In this document: positions 44,810 to 56,290 of the stretch, in pieces
Layout: each line of letters begins with the position of its first letter
Position numbering within the stretch: the first letter of the stretch is position 1
Origin: Ceratodon purpureus
Taxonomy: Eukaryota > Streptophyta > Bryopsida > Pseudoditrichales > Ditrichaceae
NCBI GenBank assembly: GCA_014871385.1
Contig: CM026426.1
Coordinates: forward strand, 34,625,020 to 34,689,019
Direction: 5' to 3'
Length of the DNA stretch: 64,000 nt
Translations under genes and position numbers: made by a program
The notes under the pieces: generated by a model
Told to the model about the DNA's origin: nothing
The model's database searches: none
What the model saw: only the letters and a program-made list of their open reading frames with translations

Positions 44810-47800
44810 GTACCTGAGTTTACTCAAACAGAGGACGTGTTTCCATCATCATCAAAGCCTCTGGATTTGAAAGACGCTGTACAAGGAGAATTGCTTCATC
44901 GAACATAGCATAAAGTTGACTCGATCAACGTCATCAATGGCGTTCGTATTCAGCCCTTGAGGAAGTCTCGCCTGCTTGTCCCATTGTGTAAAATGGTCGC
45001 AATGGCAAAAGTGAGACCAGTTGGCGAAATGGGCGTGCAACATTTGGAGAGGGAGTTCGTGAAGGGTTATAGAGATGGGGACCGCGTGATGTACATTTCC
45101 ATGTTCAACACTGAAGAGATGTCAATGGATGTCACGGAGGAAGTGAAGGCAAAGTGCAGCCCATGCTGGCACAGGGCTAACGAAGCCTTCGAAGCGGACC
45201 TCCAAGGAGACGATGACCTCAATCAATTCAGTGGCAAAATGTTTTTTGTATGGGAAGGTAATCATCGCCTTTCAGCTTGGTTACGGCACATCAACAAGCA
45301 TCATGCCGATGACCTTGCTTGGCACATCTCCGTGCATTGCATCATATTGGACCCCCGCGGCCAAGTGGGCAATCTTCTCCATGCCATGCACGACATCAAC
45401 TGGTAAGAATTTCTGTTGTACAATGTCTCCAATTTGAGTTCGGGTCATCCTTCTCTTATGAAGTGTTTCCTAAACAGTTTCTTTTGTCCACAGGTCTACT
45501 GAGAATGACCATGTGAAGAGTAATCTTCCAGCAAAGTTATTCTGCATCCGCTCTTTCGGTGTCATGAAGTTAGAAGAATTCAAAGATCTTCTAAGCTCAG
45601 AAGAGTTTGAAATCTGTGTGCAGAACAAACAGGCAAAGGACCGATGGTTCACCTTGACAACGAAGGTTTTCATTGCGTTTCTATACCGAGTAAGAATTTA
45701 TTCCATGACTCAGCTAGTACATTCGTTCTGTTCCTTACTTTAACTAATCCATTCCAAGTAGTTTGAACATTGATTTCAGTTCATTGTCGTTGTACAGAGG
45801 GAGATTGCGGTAGCCTCGGATCAGGCAGCTAGAGCATACATGGAGAACACGCCAAAAGAGGATCAATCTGGATCTAGAGTTTGGGATGCGATGACGACTG
45901 CATCAAACAACTTTATTGATGCCGTCAAGAAGAAGGACTTCACCAAGTACTTGGCTATTGCAAATCCCAAAAATGGTGACGACTTCCTTGCTGAGGTGAA
46001 TCCTTAATCACTTATTCTTAAGCTAATTTGTTCCCATCTCCTATGTACTCCAAATTACATAATGCTAACAGTTCTATTCTAATTGCACATTCACCGCCAC
46101 TTCAGCGTTGTCAACAAACCTGAGATGACATTGGACAAGCTGCAGAAGATTGTGCCGGCGGCAGTGGAACCCAAGTACAAAGCTCGTTGGTTGAGGTGGT
46201 GGAACTCCTCTCCGACTTCAAGGCAGTCTTATAGGTTCCCACCACCTGAGTTCAAGGAATCTGACCTCGACCGTTGGCTAAACAGAGCTTCATTCTGGGC
46301 AAGGGTATGCTTCTCGATTTACAAAACAAAAACTGTTGTTCTCATTTTACCACTTTCATTGTCGTTGTCTAATTCTGCTGCCTGTCACTTGTAGTTGGAA
46401 GAAGTGGTCATCCAAGAGTTCGAGGACATGTGTAAGGCTGAGGAGGTGGACATCAATTGGAATGCATCCCCTGATGTTCAGCGACCAGGCGATTACGTGG
46501 AAAGTTGGCGTATTCTCCTTTGGGACAGAGCATTCCCGGCATTCCTTGGATCCAAGGCTAAGAAGACTTTTGATAAGAAGACGATTTTCTTGAAATTCCC
46601 TGGAACGGAAGATGTTGTCAAGCGAGTCACCTATCGGTATGATTCTTTACTCAAACATAAGTGCATTTCAAATCCTGCCGTTCCTCTCTCCCACATACTA
46701 AGTCATTCAAAATTGGCCCTCACTAGGTACTTCAAGAGAGAGCTTGTTTCAAAAGGCGCCATCACTGTCCAACAACTCCCGAAGTACTTTGCTTCATGGA
46801 TCCAAAGTGGCTCGGACCAGTGTATCTACTCTCCTCAGCAATTGAAGAGGTACAAAGCTCCCCACTTGGAGGCATGATGTTGGTATCTGGATTGCCTCCG
46901 TGGTTTTACAGTTGATTCTAAGGCCGATGTCAAAAAATTACTTGATATTCGAGCGCTAGTCGTTGAAGAGACCAATGAAGGTTCTGAAGATGACAAAGAA
47001 CATCAAAGTCAATCATCTGCACCTCAACCAAAGAGAGGGAGAGGTCGGCGACTGCGAACTCTGGGTTCGAAGTCCTAGGCCTCACAAGATACTGGGGCTG
47101 AGTCTTCCTCACGAGGGAAGGAGACACCCAACGCTTCTCCAACTATAGACGTCCCAATGCCAACTTCAACCACTGCGAATGCGCCTTCATCCATTAGTGC
47201 TTCTGCGATCACACGAAGTCTCATTGAGCAGAGGAAGGACAAACCCTTTCCCCAAACCACTTCTTCCGCTGGAGCTTCGATTTCCACATATGTTTCCGTC
47301 TTCAACTCATCTGTCGATTCAATGTTGCGGCGAAATAAGAGACTGGAGAGAAAAGGTGGCGGCAACCCAGATTGGATCAAGACTCAAGACTTCATTCGCA
47401 AGGTATGTTTCGTTCTTTAGACATTTCTTGGATACATCCACCTCTACTCGTTTTATAGTTTCTATCTCTGCTTTCTTGTTTCCTCAAGTTTGGAGCAGGC
47501 CGCCAAAACAGAGTTCCGGACCGATGCAAACAAGAGGACCATCTGGGAGTCGACTTGATCATTGCCGACATCTCTGAGAATCTTCCCGTCCCTTCCGTTT
47601 CCGTTCCCCCTACGAGTATTCTGCCTTGGAACTCTCGCTACAAGGATTATGTGTACAACATCTTCCATTTTGCAGATCAATACCTGCAGAAAGATGGTGT
47701 CCTTTGCCTCATCTACAACACTAATCAGAAGTTGGCTAAGGATATCAAGGAAGAAGCTGAGGGTGGTGACTTTGTGCTTTTCAAGGACTGGTGGGGCGTC

Positions 47801-48821
47801 AATGTTCTCGGCCTGAATTCTCCTACGAACCCCGAGAACTTGGTAATTTCATCAGAACACTTCCTTCTCTTTACTTAGTGATAACCCTTCTCCTTATTTA
47901 TACTCACTAGTTTTGCTTGAGTGCAGAGTATTCGGTTCTGGATACGCGTCTACGTTCGTGCTGGCAGTAATTTCTCCTTCCAGACGAAGAAATCCCAGTT
48001 GATACATGGGGTCCTCAACATTACCGAGAGTGATGCCATTTTTAACTGGACCGATGCGGAGTTGCAAAAAATGAATGGAGACATTCCGTGGAGAGGGCCA
48101 AGGGAAAAAACCCATGAGATGATGCAGAGCATAATTGGAGAGCTTTCAAAGCCCGGAGACATAGTCCTCGACGGGAATGCCGGAACATGTAACTATCCAT
48201 ACATATGTCTGTTTCGTTTTTCCTCTCATTTTTCCCACAATTTCTAATTTCTTCGTTACTCTCCGAGTTTCAAGGGCCTCCATCAAGGCTTGCCAGGCTA
48301 TTGGTCGTCACATTGTAGCTTTTGAGGATGACGAAGCCATATTTAACGCCATTCTTAAACCGTACATGGCTAGACCATCCAACATGGGCCCTCCTAAACA
48401 TCCTAGGCCTGCAGCAACAGACAAAGCGCCTCCAAAGAGAGCAAGACCTGATAAGTGGTGTAAGTCTTCTATTGTTTCTGCAATATATCCAAGCATTGCT
48501 TCTCTTTGCAACTCTACGTACTCGATCTAACCACTTTCGGTTTTCTATTGTAGAATAGTTGCGGCAACACCGCCACGTGGGCCAAGAGCCGTGTCCACTC
48601 CATCGTGGCGTCTTCATTCCAGCCCGATTCATCCTTTTATACTTCCGGACTATGCAGAGGGCATAGCACAAGCACTTCAATGTGGAGCCCTTACATATGT
48701 TCCTAGTCGGCCAACTACTTTTGATCCCAGGGCCCTTCTATTCGTCGATGAAGAGGCTGTAGAAGGAGATTCAGAGTCATCGGGTTTTGAGAGTGGAAGT
48801 AGCGATTGTAGCATGTTCTGA
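44810..48821 (+). pseudogene. ParB-like / DNA-methyltransferase-like gene (copy C)
   Basis: Exons: 44810-45402, 45494-45689, 45798-45995, 46089-46304, 46395-46636, 46727-47402, 47489-47842, 47927-48188, 48274-48457, 48554-48821. Exon lengths match copy A almost exactly. The ParB box reads WEGNHRLSAW (about 45249-45278); the DPPY position is DLIIADIS (about 47552); PWRGPREKT, then KPGDIVLDGNAGT precede the last intron. Damage: TAG at 44906-44908, TGA at 46875-46877, TAG at 47076-47078, acceptor AG changed to AC before 46089, acceptor AG changed to AA before 48274, and the motif I glycine after NAGT would become Trp. High similarity to copy A (about 80% by eye) with many silent changes indicates the family evolved under constraint before this copy died. 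Confidence 0.75.
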
Positions 48822-49153
48822 GTTTGAAGGAGGCTTTGGTCTATCATTGTTTTCATTTGATTCCATTTGATTTCATTGGAGTTGATTACATAATTCATCG
48901 TCTATTCTATTGCAAACCACTTAAAGTATTCATGACTCTCATTTCCATTTTATATTTGTGTATGTAAAGGTCTACAATTGCAAGAATTTTTAGCTCTCAA
49001 TTCTTATGTGTTCAAAATGAGAACCACTTCGGTTTTGATTTTTCTTTTGTTTGCAAATTATATCGAGGACACTACACAACACTAACGTGAACAGCTGAAA
49101 TGCTCAAAATATATAGGATGCTGTAATTACTTTATTTGACATTTAACAACATT

Positions 49154-49930
49154 TCATATTTCCATAGCCATGTTACCTATTCTTGGGAGAGATCCAGATA
49201 CCATCTCTCGGAGAAATTTTATCTCCTTCCGCACATCTAAGACTTGATTCCCATTGGCCAATAGCAATGACCTCAACTGATCTAACTCAACGCAACTAAA
49301 CTCTCCAAGGGACGCTGTCTCTAACCTCTCGTTGTAAATTGGATTTGCAAGTTTCCAAGAACTCCTAAAAACACTCCAGTTGATGTTGAACCGATTAACT
49401 TTGTATTTGTCCTTCGGACTCCAATGGCGACCCTCGTACGAAAAGTAATCCCACCTCGCTAGCCGAAGGCATGCGTATTCAGGACTGCTGTCAATCTCAC
49501 ACTTCCACCTCTCCGACACAGCACGAGCGTTCTCGACGTCTTCAAACGTGATTATAGTCGGAGGAGTCCAACCCTACGTTGCACTACTACCTATATGATC
49601 CTAGGGGTTGGGCCCATCCGCCATCCGCTTAAGCAAATCCTGTAAAATTGTTTCACAGGCAACGACCTCAAATGAATCGCCCATACCTTCAAACAACTCC
49701 CTAGCAAGTACAAGCTTAAGTTCTACAGAAATCATTGAGCTAATACAACTTCAAGGACGTCTGGTAAGGTTCATATAGATCGTTGCTTGACACTTAAGCT
49801 AGGAATGGTCTTATCTGAAGACGGAGTATTCTTCAACCAAGACAAGCAGTGTGACTTGGTATACATCTTGGATTCAGCAGCTCCATTAATGTTCACGAAC
49901 TCTGAATTATTCCACAAAGTTTTGAGACCA
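49154..49930 (-). pseudogene. Unknown small gene near the right end of copy C
   Basis: On the minus strand, coding-like segments run SKMYTKSHCLSWLKNTPSSD (about 49880-49815), MISVELKLVLARELFEGMGD (from 49733), then TIITFEDVENARAVSERWKC and on to the stop at 49154. Two TAG stops and a frame change interrupt it. The C-terminal half is helical with Leu-rich spacing. The family is not recognised. It is convergent with the ParB-methyltransferase gene; no equivalent was found in copy B. Confidence 0.4.
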
Positions 49931-49939
49931 TTTATTTAT

Positions 49940-50324
49940 GCTTTTTTCGCATTTTTTTTCCTTTAATTACCTACATTACCTATTCAATATTTATTGTTAT
50001 GATCTAAAAACATGATGCTTGAACACTCATATCTAGATCCAATTAGGGACCAAATCTAAAGGATTGTATGCATGACGTCATCATGACATCAGCCCTAATT
50101 TGTATCTCAGAAAACAAACGTAAGAAATTCTTACCGGAGATAACCCTGAATTCCACGGTAATATACTCTTTTCCTTACAAAAGTAACAAAATCAACCCTT
50201 TTTTTAGTAATTTTCCACGGTTATAGGGTCTACTTTGCTTTTGAAAATTTGGCTAATTCTCAATTCTGTGCTCTCCATTCTCTGCTCTCCGCTCTCCGCT
50301 CTCCGCTCACATACGAACTTTCCC
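49940..50324. repeat. Right subterminal and terminal region of copy C
   Basis: Same order as in copy A: TGACGTCA (50073-50080), two CCACGGT motifs, a run of CTCTCCGCT repeats and the terminus CGAACTTTCCC at 50324. Confidence 0.75.
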
Positions 50325-51637
50325 TGGTAATTTGGGATTTGTAGAATGGATATATGGTCACTGGTGGGGGTGTTTGAATAATATAGTTTAGACCATTTTT
50401 TGCTGGGTTTAACAGCCGTATTTGGGGGGGTTGGAGGGGCAATTTTTGTGTAGATTTGTGGGATTCTGAGGTTGTTTGCTATATGATTGAGTTGGTCTAA
50501 TTGTTCGTGGGAGCCAATGTTATTATTTTGATGATGGATGCAAAGTATTTGGAGCGTGCAAAGTTCTTTTCTTTCAAGGTTGAGTTCTGGGGTTACTGTG
50601 GGCTCTTCGTAAGTAATGGTGTCCGTTGCAAAGTGAGCGACGATGTGAGTGTCTGGGAATGGGCCAATATATGGGTTAAAGTTTTGATACCAGTTGTTGT
50701 CGAGGGAGATGAATATGGTTATTGTATTAGAGTCATGTTTGGCCGCTAGTCGGGCCCAGTGGATTGTTTGTTGTAAATCTGTAGTATTGTGAGGATGGGC
50801 GTATCCAATTCCATTCCATTTATGATCAAAGGCTGAGCCAAGTGAGCCAAATATTTTGTCTCTTGAAAATGGGGAATAGAATTGAGTGAATTGTGTAGGG
50901 CATGAAACTGGAGATGAGAAGTAAGACTTGGTTGTGTTAAATGTGGTAATTAGAGAGTCTAGTATTGGAGTTGGAATCATGTATTGTGCGCAGTGAAGTG
51001 GGTCATTTTATGGGATACAGTATTTATAACTTTGGTATAACCAGACAATTTCAGTTTCAAATGATTGTATTGGTGGTTCAAGGCCATGTGGATTGTTTCT
51101 GGCAAGTTGGTATTGCTTCCAAAGCCATCGTAGTCTATTTTGTGGGATTGTGATGAGGTGTCTACCATTATCTTCGTATATATGTGCAACATCAAATTGT
51201 GTTTGGATAGTATTGTTGTTTGTTTCAATATCGTTTTCTGGATTGCATTCATTAATAGAAATATGTGCAAGTGGTATTGTTGTGGCAGGAATGACGTATC
51301 TAGTGTCTTTTGGTTGTTCCGTAGAAAAGTAAGCTTGTATTAAGTTAGAGAAATATTTGTGTTGGTTATTGATATAATATTGGGTGAGTATTTCTGTGTT
51401 ATGGTTGCAAATGGTGTCATCGCTCCAAGGAAATAAGTCTCTTTGCGGAAGCCATTTGTTGTAAGTATTGTTATCTTGTGTGATCCATTTGCATAAATAT
51501 GTCGTATCTGTTTTCTTAATGCCATTGGGTTCGTTGAATTGTCTATGTTTCATTAGGTGTAATTTGGGGTCTCCAAAAGGCCGTGTAAGCGGCACGTGAG
51601 AGAAAAAAACGGGCGCTGCCCGCGTACTTTTTGACAT
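50325..51637 (-). pseudogene. PCIF1-like methyltransferase-related gene, truncated by copy C
   Basis: One frame runs from 51637 to the insertion point, with an in-frame TAA at 51008-51010. The upstream half has ITIPQNRLRWLWKQYQL and FETEIVWLYQSYKY; the downstream half has SSPVSCPTQFTQFYSPF, DKIFGSLGSAFDHKWNGIG, then AHPHN and TITIFISLDNNWYQN. This order (start-of-domain Cys/Phe block, 'FGS-G-F', then an NPPY-like tetrad and a hydrophobic strand) resembles PCIF1-type adenine methyltransferases, but the expected NPPF/NPPY is AHPHN. Its C-terminal frame now reads through the terminal repeat of copy C, so the gene was cut by that insertion. Codon use is AT-rich and unlike the neighbours. The family call is tentative. 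Confidence 0.45.
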
Positions 51638-51659
51638 GGCACCGGCTGTGCCACCGTGG

Positions 51660-51790
51660 TGCCAGCAACCGCCACGGGGGCTCGAACCAATGACCTCTGA
51701 GCGAGGCGTGTGGAGGGCACATCTACAGTGCCGGGCTGACAGCGGACTGGCGGAGCAGGGACCGGATCCCGAGCCGACTGCTCATGTCAG
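51660..51790 (-). mobile_element. tRNA-like SINE trace
   Basis: On the minus strand a B-box-like TTGGTTCGAGCCCCC (51676-51690) follows CGCTCAGAGGTCA, as in tRNA T arms. No complete cloverleaf can be drawn, so this is a weak call. Confidence 0.3.
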
Positions 51791-51879
51791 CAAACTTTCT
51801 GCCAGCACTTTGAACGAGGAAATTATGAGTCCGCCCACCTACCTCCCCCACCGACAATGAGTGAGTGCCGAAGTTTTTG

Positions 51880-52492
51880 AACTTCGTAGGGAGAGTGAGT
51901 GCAGCCAGCAGGTGTTCGGCGCTACGGGAGAAGCGACGCACTTGGGAGATTGGTTGCAGCCAGCGGGAGTTGGGGCTGAGAGGATTCCAGCTGATTTGGG
52001 AGAGTGGGTGTGGGTTAGTGCGAAGGGAGAGACACGTGATTGTGGAAATTCTGTGCCGGCAGCAAGAGTTAGCACTTGCTGGGAGTTGACTAGGTGATTT
52101 GGGGTTGTGGGTGTTGTTCATGTAGCGAATTGTGCTTGAGTAGTTACTTGCTGAATCAAGGTGGAAGTGCGGCTTTCTTCGCTGTCAACTCAATGTGCCG
52201 TTTGCTGCCAGCGAGCTACAAAACTAGGTAACTTTTTTTTCATATCGATCAATTCCTTGTCTTGACATGATCCAAGCTTTTCTGCCTCTTGGGGGCAACG
52301 TTGTGAGTAGGCATGAATTCCTCAAACTTCATCTCTAATTACAAACTCAGGATTTTCCTCTCCTCAAGTGCTTAAACTATGCAATCTTGATTTTCTATGT
52401 GCTGGCAGCATGTTCCCTCGCCTTGGTTGGTACGAAAGGGAGGTGTTATAGTTCATTTCTGTGTCTCCCAATACCTTGGGGTTTAGGGAAGC
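51880..52492. other. Upstream region of the 52493 gene
   Basis: Contains several copies of the TGCTGGCAGCA-type motif and no clear gene. A promoter is expected by position only. Confidence 0.3.
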
Positions 52493-53731
52493 ATGGCCAG
52501 ACGGCCAAAATCGATAGTTCAGAGCGTAATTTTGCACAACGATCAAGATGTCCACGGCAATTGGATCCCAATGAGGCTGGACCGAGATTCGTGGGTTCTG
52601 CTGCAACCAAAGTCGGAAGGGCCTTAGGGTAGAGAGGCAAGGCGGCATGGTGGAGATAATTTTCGAGGGGCCTTCAAGGCTCAAGTCGTGGATTTCTCAT
52701 GGACACCTGGTGTGCGTGGAGCAAGCAACCTGGATAAGGTGCTTGTGCGGCATGCGTATCAGCCTCGCCAATTAAGCCTGGATCCCGCTGTGGCAGCAAG
52801 TAGGCAATGCACGGCAAACTACCTATACTCCTCGCACTTTGATGATTGGGTGCACCCCACGTCTATCATCAGTCCCATTCTTGTGCTCCATGCAGAGATT
52901 GGGGAGGCGACGCGGAATGGTCGAAGCCATACAGACTTGTTGGACACGGGTACATTCTTCCTTGGTGGCGTATATTTTCCCCCGGTAGAGCCTACGTTGT
53001 ACGGGAGGATAGAACCAATCCCGCTCCCTGGTTTCAACGACGTGGAGTGGCCTTTGCCAGACATGCACACCTCCGAAGCCTTTAGGACGAAGCTGACAGC
53101 AGATTTTTCGAATGCGATGAAAGCGTCCACTGGCAGTAGTTTCGCCCATGAGCAATGGTTTATGCCTGTCCATGTTATGGTGGACTTGTTTGCGATCGCA
53201 TGTGACAGCATTCGGCGGACTCCTACACTCTTCTTCCTACACTCTCCGTCGGAGGCACTCCTAAGTAGTCTGATGAATCGAGGATGGGCTGAGAAGTTTC
53301 ACATTGGCCAGGATGTTATCAAGTGCGTTGTGAATAGGTCCAGCGTTGTCTTCAGGTACCATGTGGGCAGGCAAACACTATACACGAGGTTCCAGTATAC
53401 AAGGTTTCGGGGTGCTGCCAACAACAGATGGGATGCGATTGACCATCTACCAGAGGTGGAGATGGTAGAAGTCTGCTGTACATTTAGAGGGAGACCAATG
53501 CCAGCATTTGAAGTGGGCAAGGACTGGCCTGTATCCCACTTGCGCCATGAAATTGCAATGACGCTCGGAGACGATGATCCCAAAGAGTACAACATGGTTC
53601 TGGTGGAAGCAGACGGTTCACGTGAAAAAAAGGTACATGTAAGCAGCATCACGCCATTGGTTTTAGATATGGAAGGTGCTGCTGCTTGGTATCAGCATAA
53701 TTGTACTAACGCCTTTTGTTGGAAGCATTGA
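52493..53731 (+). CDS. Unknown element gene with possible ubiquitin-like C-terminal domain
   Basis: The frame begins MARRPKSIVQSV at 52493 and runs for 412 codons to TGA at 53729-53731, broken only by TAG at 52625-52627. The rest is open. The body includes FDDWVHPTSIISPIL, LPGFNDVEWPLPDMHTSEAF and FRYHVGRQTLYTRF, without a family I recognise. The C-terminal VEVCCTFRGRPMPAFEVG followed by helix-like LRHEIAMTLG and a final strand could be a beta-grasp (ubiquitin-like) fold; this is inference from pattern only. It faces the minus-strand gene at 54380 tail to tail. The single stop means it is either a young pseudogene or carries a spliced-out stop. Confidence 0.5.
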
Positions 53732-54197
53732 TGTAGATCAACATACGTAATGAGAGGCGTGTACTTCTTGGTGAGGTGGCGGTTCCCAAAACCATCAAGA
53801 TAGTGGAGGTGTAGGACAACAACGTTTTCACCACGGCATTAAGGTGATCTATTAGTGTCTTTAGAAGTCTGCCTACAGTATTTGAGATGACTCCATGTTT
53901 CACTAGACCAATGCCAGTATGATTATTTACACTTGTAAGGGACTATGCTTTGTGCTTGACACATCATGTATGGTACATATATGGTCAATCATGTAACCTT
54001 CCCCCTTGATGAATGAAAGTCTTCTTCTAGAACATGTTGCTGTCAGCACACATTAGGGTTCACGACCAAGGCGACTTCCATACCATCACGACCAATGTGG
54101 CAGCCACATGTACAAGATAGAAATAAAAAAGGATAACATTCATCATAAGTATCGAAAAAAAATGAGGTTCGGTTTTTTTAAAGTCTGACCCCAACAC

Positions 54198-54213
54198 CCC
54201 CCCCCCCCCCCCC
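54198..54213. repeat. Poly-C tract
   Basis: A run of about 16 C lies between the two convergent genes. Confidence 0.85.
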
Positions 54214-54379
54214 AATCGGAACTACTTACACAGTGCTGCCAGCAACTACTTGCTGGCACCGCAGCTGTGAAAATAGAGTCGAAAATCAGGGCAACAAATG
54301 CAAATGCAACGTGGCACAAACTAATAGCCACTAATACTAATCCGCTATGGCACTATGAACCAAAAAAAAACCACAGACT

Positions 54380-56290
54380 CTAAGCCTCTACTGAGGTCGC
54401 GATGGCATCAACCAGCTTCTCCAGGGCAGCTCCAGCCGGGTCTTGAGATGTCCCCCCAGACTCGGTGGTACTGGAGCTGAGTCCACCACCATGAGTGGCT
54501 GTGTCCTCGGCCTCCCGGCGTGGAGGGGCTTGTGTCCCCTGCTGGAAGCTGAGGTCATCTGACTTTTGGGTGCTCGCAACACCATCGCCATCCCCTCCAT
54601 CTGCTGGCAGCACAGCCGCGGATACTAGGGGCTGAGCGGAGATCTTGGCGATGACATACGGACCCGAAGCCTCGGACTCCTCCAGAAAGCGAGTCTTCTT
54701 CTTGACTTGGTTTTCCTCCCCCGAAGGAGGAGAAGAGCGCTCAGCAGCTCTCTTGCTGCCAGCAACGAGGCTCTGGAAGTCTGGGGCTCCCACCTCGGAC
54801 TTGAGAACCCTAAGGAGGTGCTGCAGCTCCGCTTGAGCCGACTCATGCAGTGGAAATCCCCATTGCCCAAGCCATCCCCCACTCAAGGAGCGGCAGCAAC
54901 GGCTACACTTGGCGTCAAGGGAGAAGACAACCTCAAACATGCAATGTGGGTGTGCCAAGCAGCCGCAGTTCAAGGGTACACAAGCAGCGTCAACAAAGTA
55001 CCGCGCACAAAAGGGGAAAGGGTCGGAAACCTGAATGGGGAGGGCTCGAAACTCGGATGGCAGGTGTGGGAGCACACTCTTCGGGCGAATGAATGCCGCT
55101 GCCAGCTCCAGGGTCATGATCTCCACGCTAAGAGCACCAATATCGGCCTTGCACTTGTCTATGTCCCCCATCAATGCATCCATCTGCTTCTCCTTGTTGT
55201 CAATGCGAAGCTGGGCTTCTTCGGCAGCCTTGCTCGCATTGGCCATCTGATCACCACCTAGACGGGCCAGAGCATCCAATCGCTTCTTCTCCGCCGTGTT
55301 GCCAGCGGCCGCGGCTATCTTGCTGGCAGCACGGTGGGCAGCAATCTCCTCATAGAACCGGCCCTCCTCATCCTCCTTCTCCTGCATAAAGGTCTTCTGG
55401 TTCTTGATATCTCCAAGAAACAAGTCCCTCTGAGCCTCCTTCTTCGTGAGGTCGGCCTGAAATCTCGCCTTCTTGGCCCTGGCTTGGTCCAGCTTCGCCT
55501 TCGGATCCGTGCTGGGTCGGTCTTCATCCTTGCTGCCAGCAAGTGAAGACTTGGGCAAGCTCTCCTCCTCAGTGATCAAGGGCGCCTTCGACTTGAGGTG
55601 GCTTCGAGTGCGACCCCGAGCTTCCTCTGCTGCAGGCGCTCCCTTGCTGCTGCTCCCCGTAATAAGGACCCCGTGGCTAGGTCCGATGCCGACTCCCTCA
55701 ATGGCCATGACCGTGTTGCCAGCAGAGGGTCTGTCGTTGATGTGGCTAGCGAGCACATCGATGAGGGCCTCGATCTGCTCTCTGAAGGCTGGGGGTGTGA
55801 GCTTGAGAGGGTTGCGGGCATCTTTCTTATCACGTGCCTTCTGCAAGGTCGCGGCTTTCTCTGCCCAGTTGACGTCTTCGCCCAGCTCGAAGGTCAGATG
55901 GCAGCCTCGAAGGAAGGAGGTACCAAATGTCCCGTTGTCAGGGCCTTCACCTCCATACACCTTCGCATGCTGGAGTGTGTAAGCCTCGACAGCCTGCTTG
56001 TCGGTGCAGTCAGCAATGTGGTGGCGCCCTCCATGTCGTTCCGGCCACCTCTTAATGAACAAGGATTTCTTGCATACCTTGTCACTGCTGAGCTCGGTGA
56101 AGGATATCCCTTCCTTGCAGAGCCCAAGTGCACGGTTGAAGAAATCGACGTCGTAGTTTGCGCTCTTCCTACCAAGAAGAAAGGGCGCAATCACCACGGC
56201 CTTGTCCGCCACATGCTGCGGTAGAGCCTTCAGGTCGAAAGGGAGGTCCCATTGCGTGAGAACACCGTCGTCCTTGCTGCCAGCAACCAT
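54380..56290 (-). CDS. Unknown 636-residue protein: N-terminal domain, coiled coil, Cys-rich finger
   Basis: This is the longest intact frame in the window, ATG at 56290 to the stop at 54380. The N-terminal part (residues 10-200) has FDLKALPQHVADKAVV, FIKRWPERHGGRHHIADC and LRGCHLTFELGEDVNWAEKA. Residues about 255-420 are Lys/Glu/Ala-rich and predicted coiled coil (KKEAQRDLFLGDIKNQKTF). Residues about 435-490 carry FCARYF...AACVPLNCGCLAHPHC and then KCSRC, a C/H arrangement like a RING or related zinc finger. The tail is acidic with one basic KKKTR. The motif-derived pentapeptide AGSK occurs at residues 3, about 250 and about 510. No transposase core is visible. It could be an element accessory or DNA-binding protein; the function is unknown. 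Being uninterrupted, it may be expressed. Confidence 0.6.
   Translation of the reverse strand: MVAGSKDDGVLTQWDLPFDLKALPQHVADKAVVIAPFLLGRKSANYDVDFFNRALGLCKEGISFTELSSDKVCKKSLFIKRWPERHGGRHHIADCTDKQAVEAYTLQHAKVYGGEGPDNGTFGTSFLRGCHLTFELGEDVNWAEKAATLQKARDKKDARNPLKLTPPAFREQIEALIDVLASHINDRPSAGNTVMAIEGVGIGPSHGVLITGSSSKGAPAAEEARGRTRSHLKSKAPLITEEESLPKSSLAGSKDEDRPSTDPKAKLDQARAKKARFQADLTKKEAQRDLFLGDIKNQKTFMQEKEDEEGRFYEEIAAHRAASKIAAAAGNTAEKKRLDALARLGGDQMANASKAAEEAQLRIDNKEKQMDALMGDIDKCKADIGALSVEIMTLELAAAFIRPKSVLPHLPSEFRALPIQVSDPFPFCARYFVDAACVPLNCGCLAHPHCMFEVVFSLDAKCSRCCRSLSGGWLGQWGFPLHESAQAELQHLLRVLKSEVGAPDFQSLVAGSKRAAERSSPPSGEENQVKKKTRFLEESEASGPYVIAKISAQPLVSAAVLPADGGDGDGVASTQKSDDLSFQQGTQAPPRREAEDTATHGGGLSSSTTESGGTSQDPAGAALEKLVDAIATSVEA

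Larger units (their letters stand above)
35092..50324. mobile_element. Copy C of the large MULE-like element (left end missing)
   Basis: It has the same divergent organisation as copy B: minus-strand SWIM transposase gene, 540-base intergenic region, plus-strand CTD-like gene and ParB-methyltransferase gene. The right terminus at 50324 is defined by loss of similarity with copy A. The transposase gene and the plus-strand block contain large introns filled by unrelated repeats. The start coordinate is the last coding base, not a true terminus. Confidence 0.7.
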
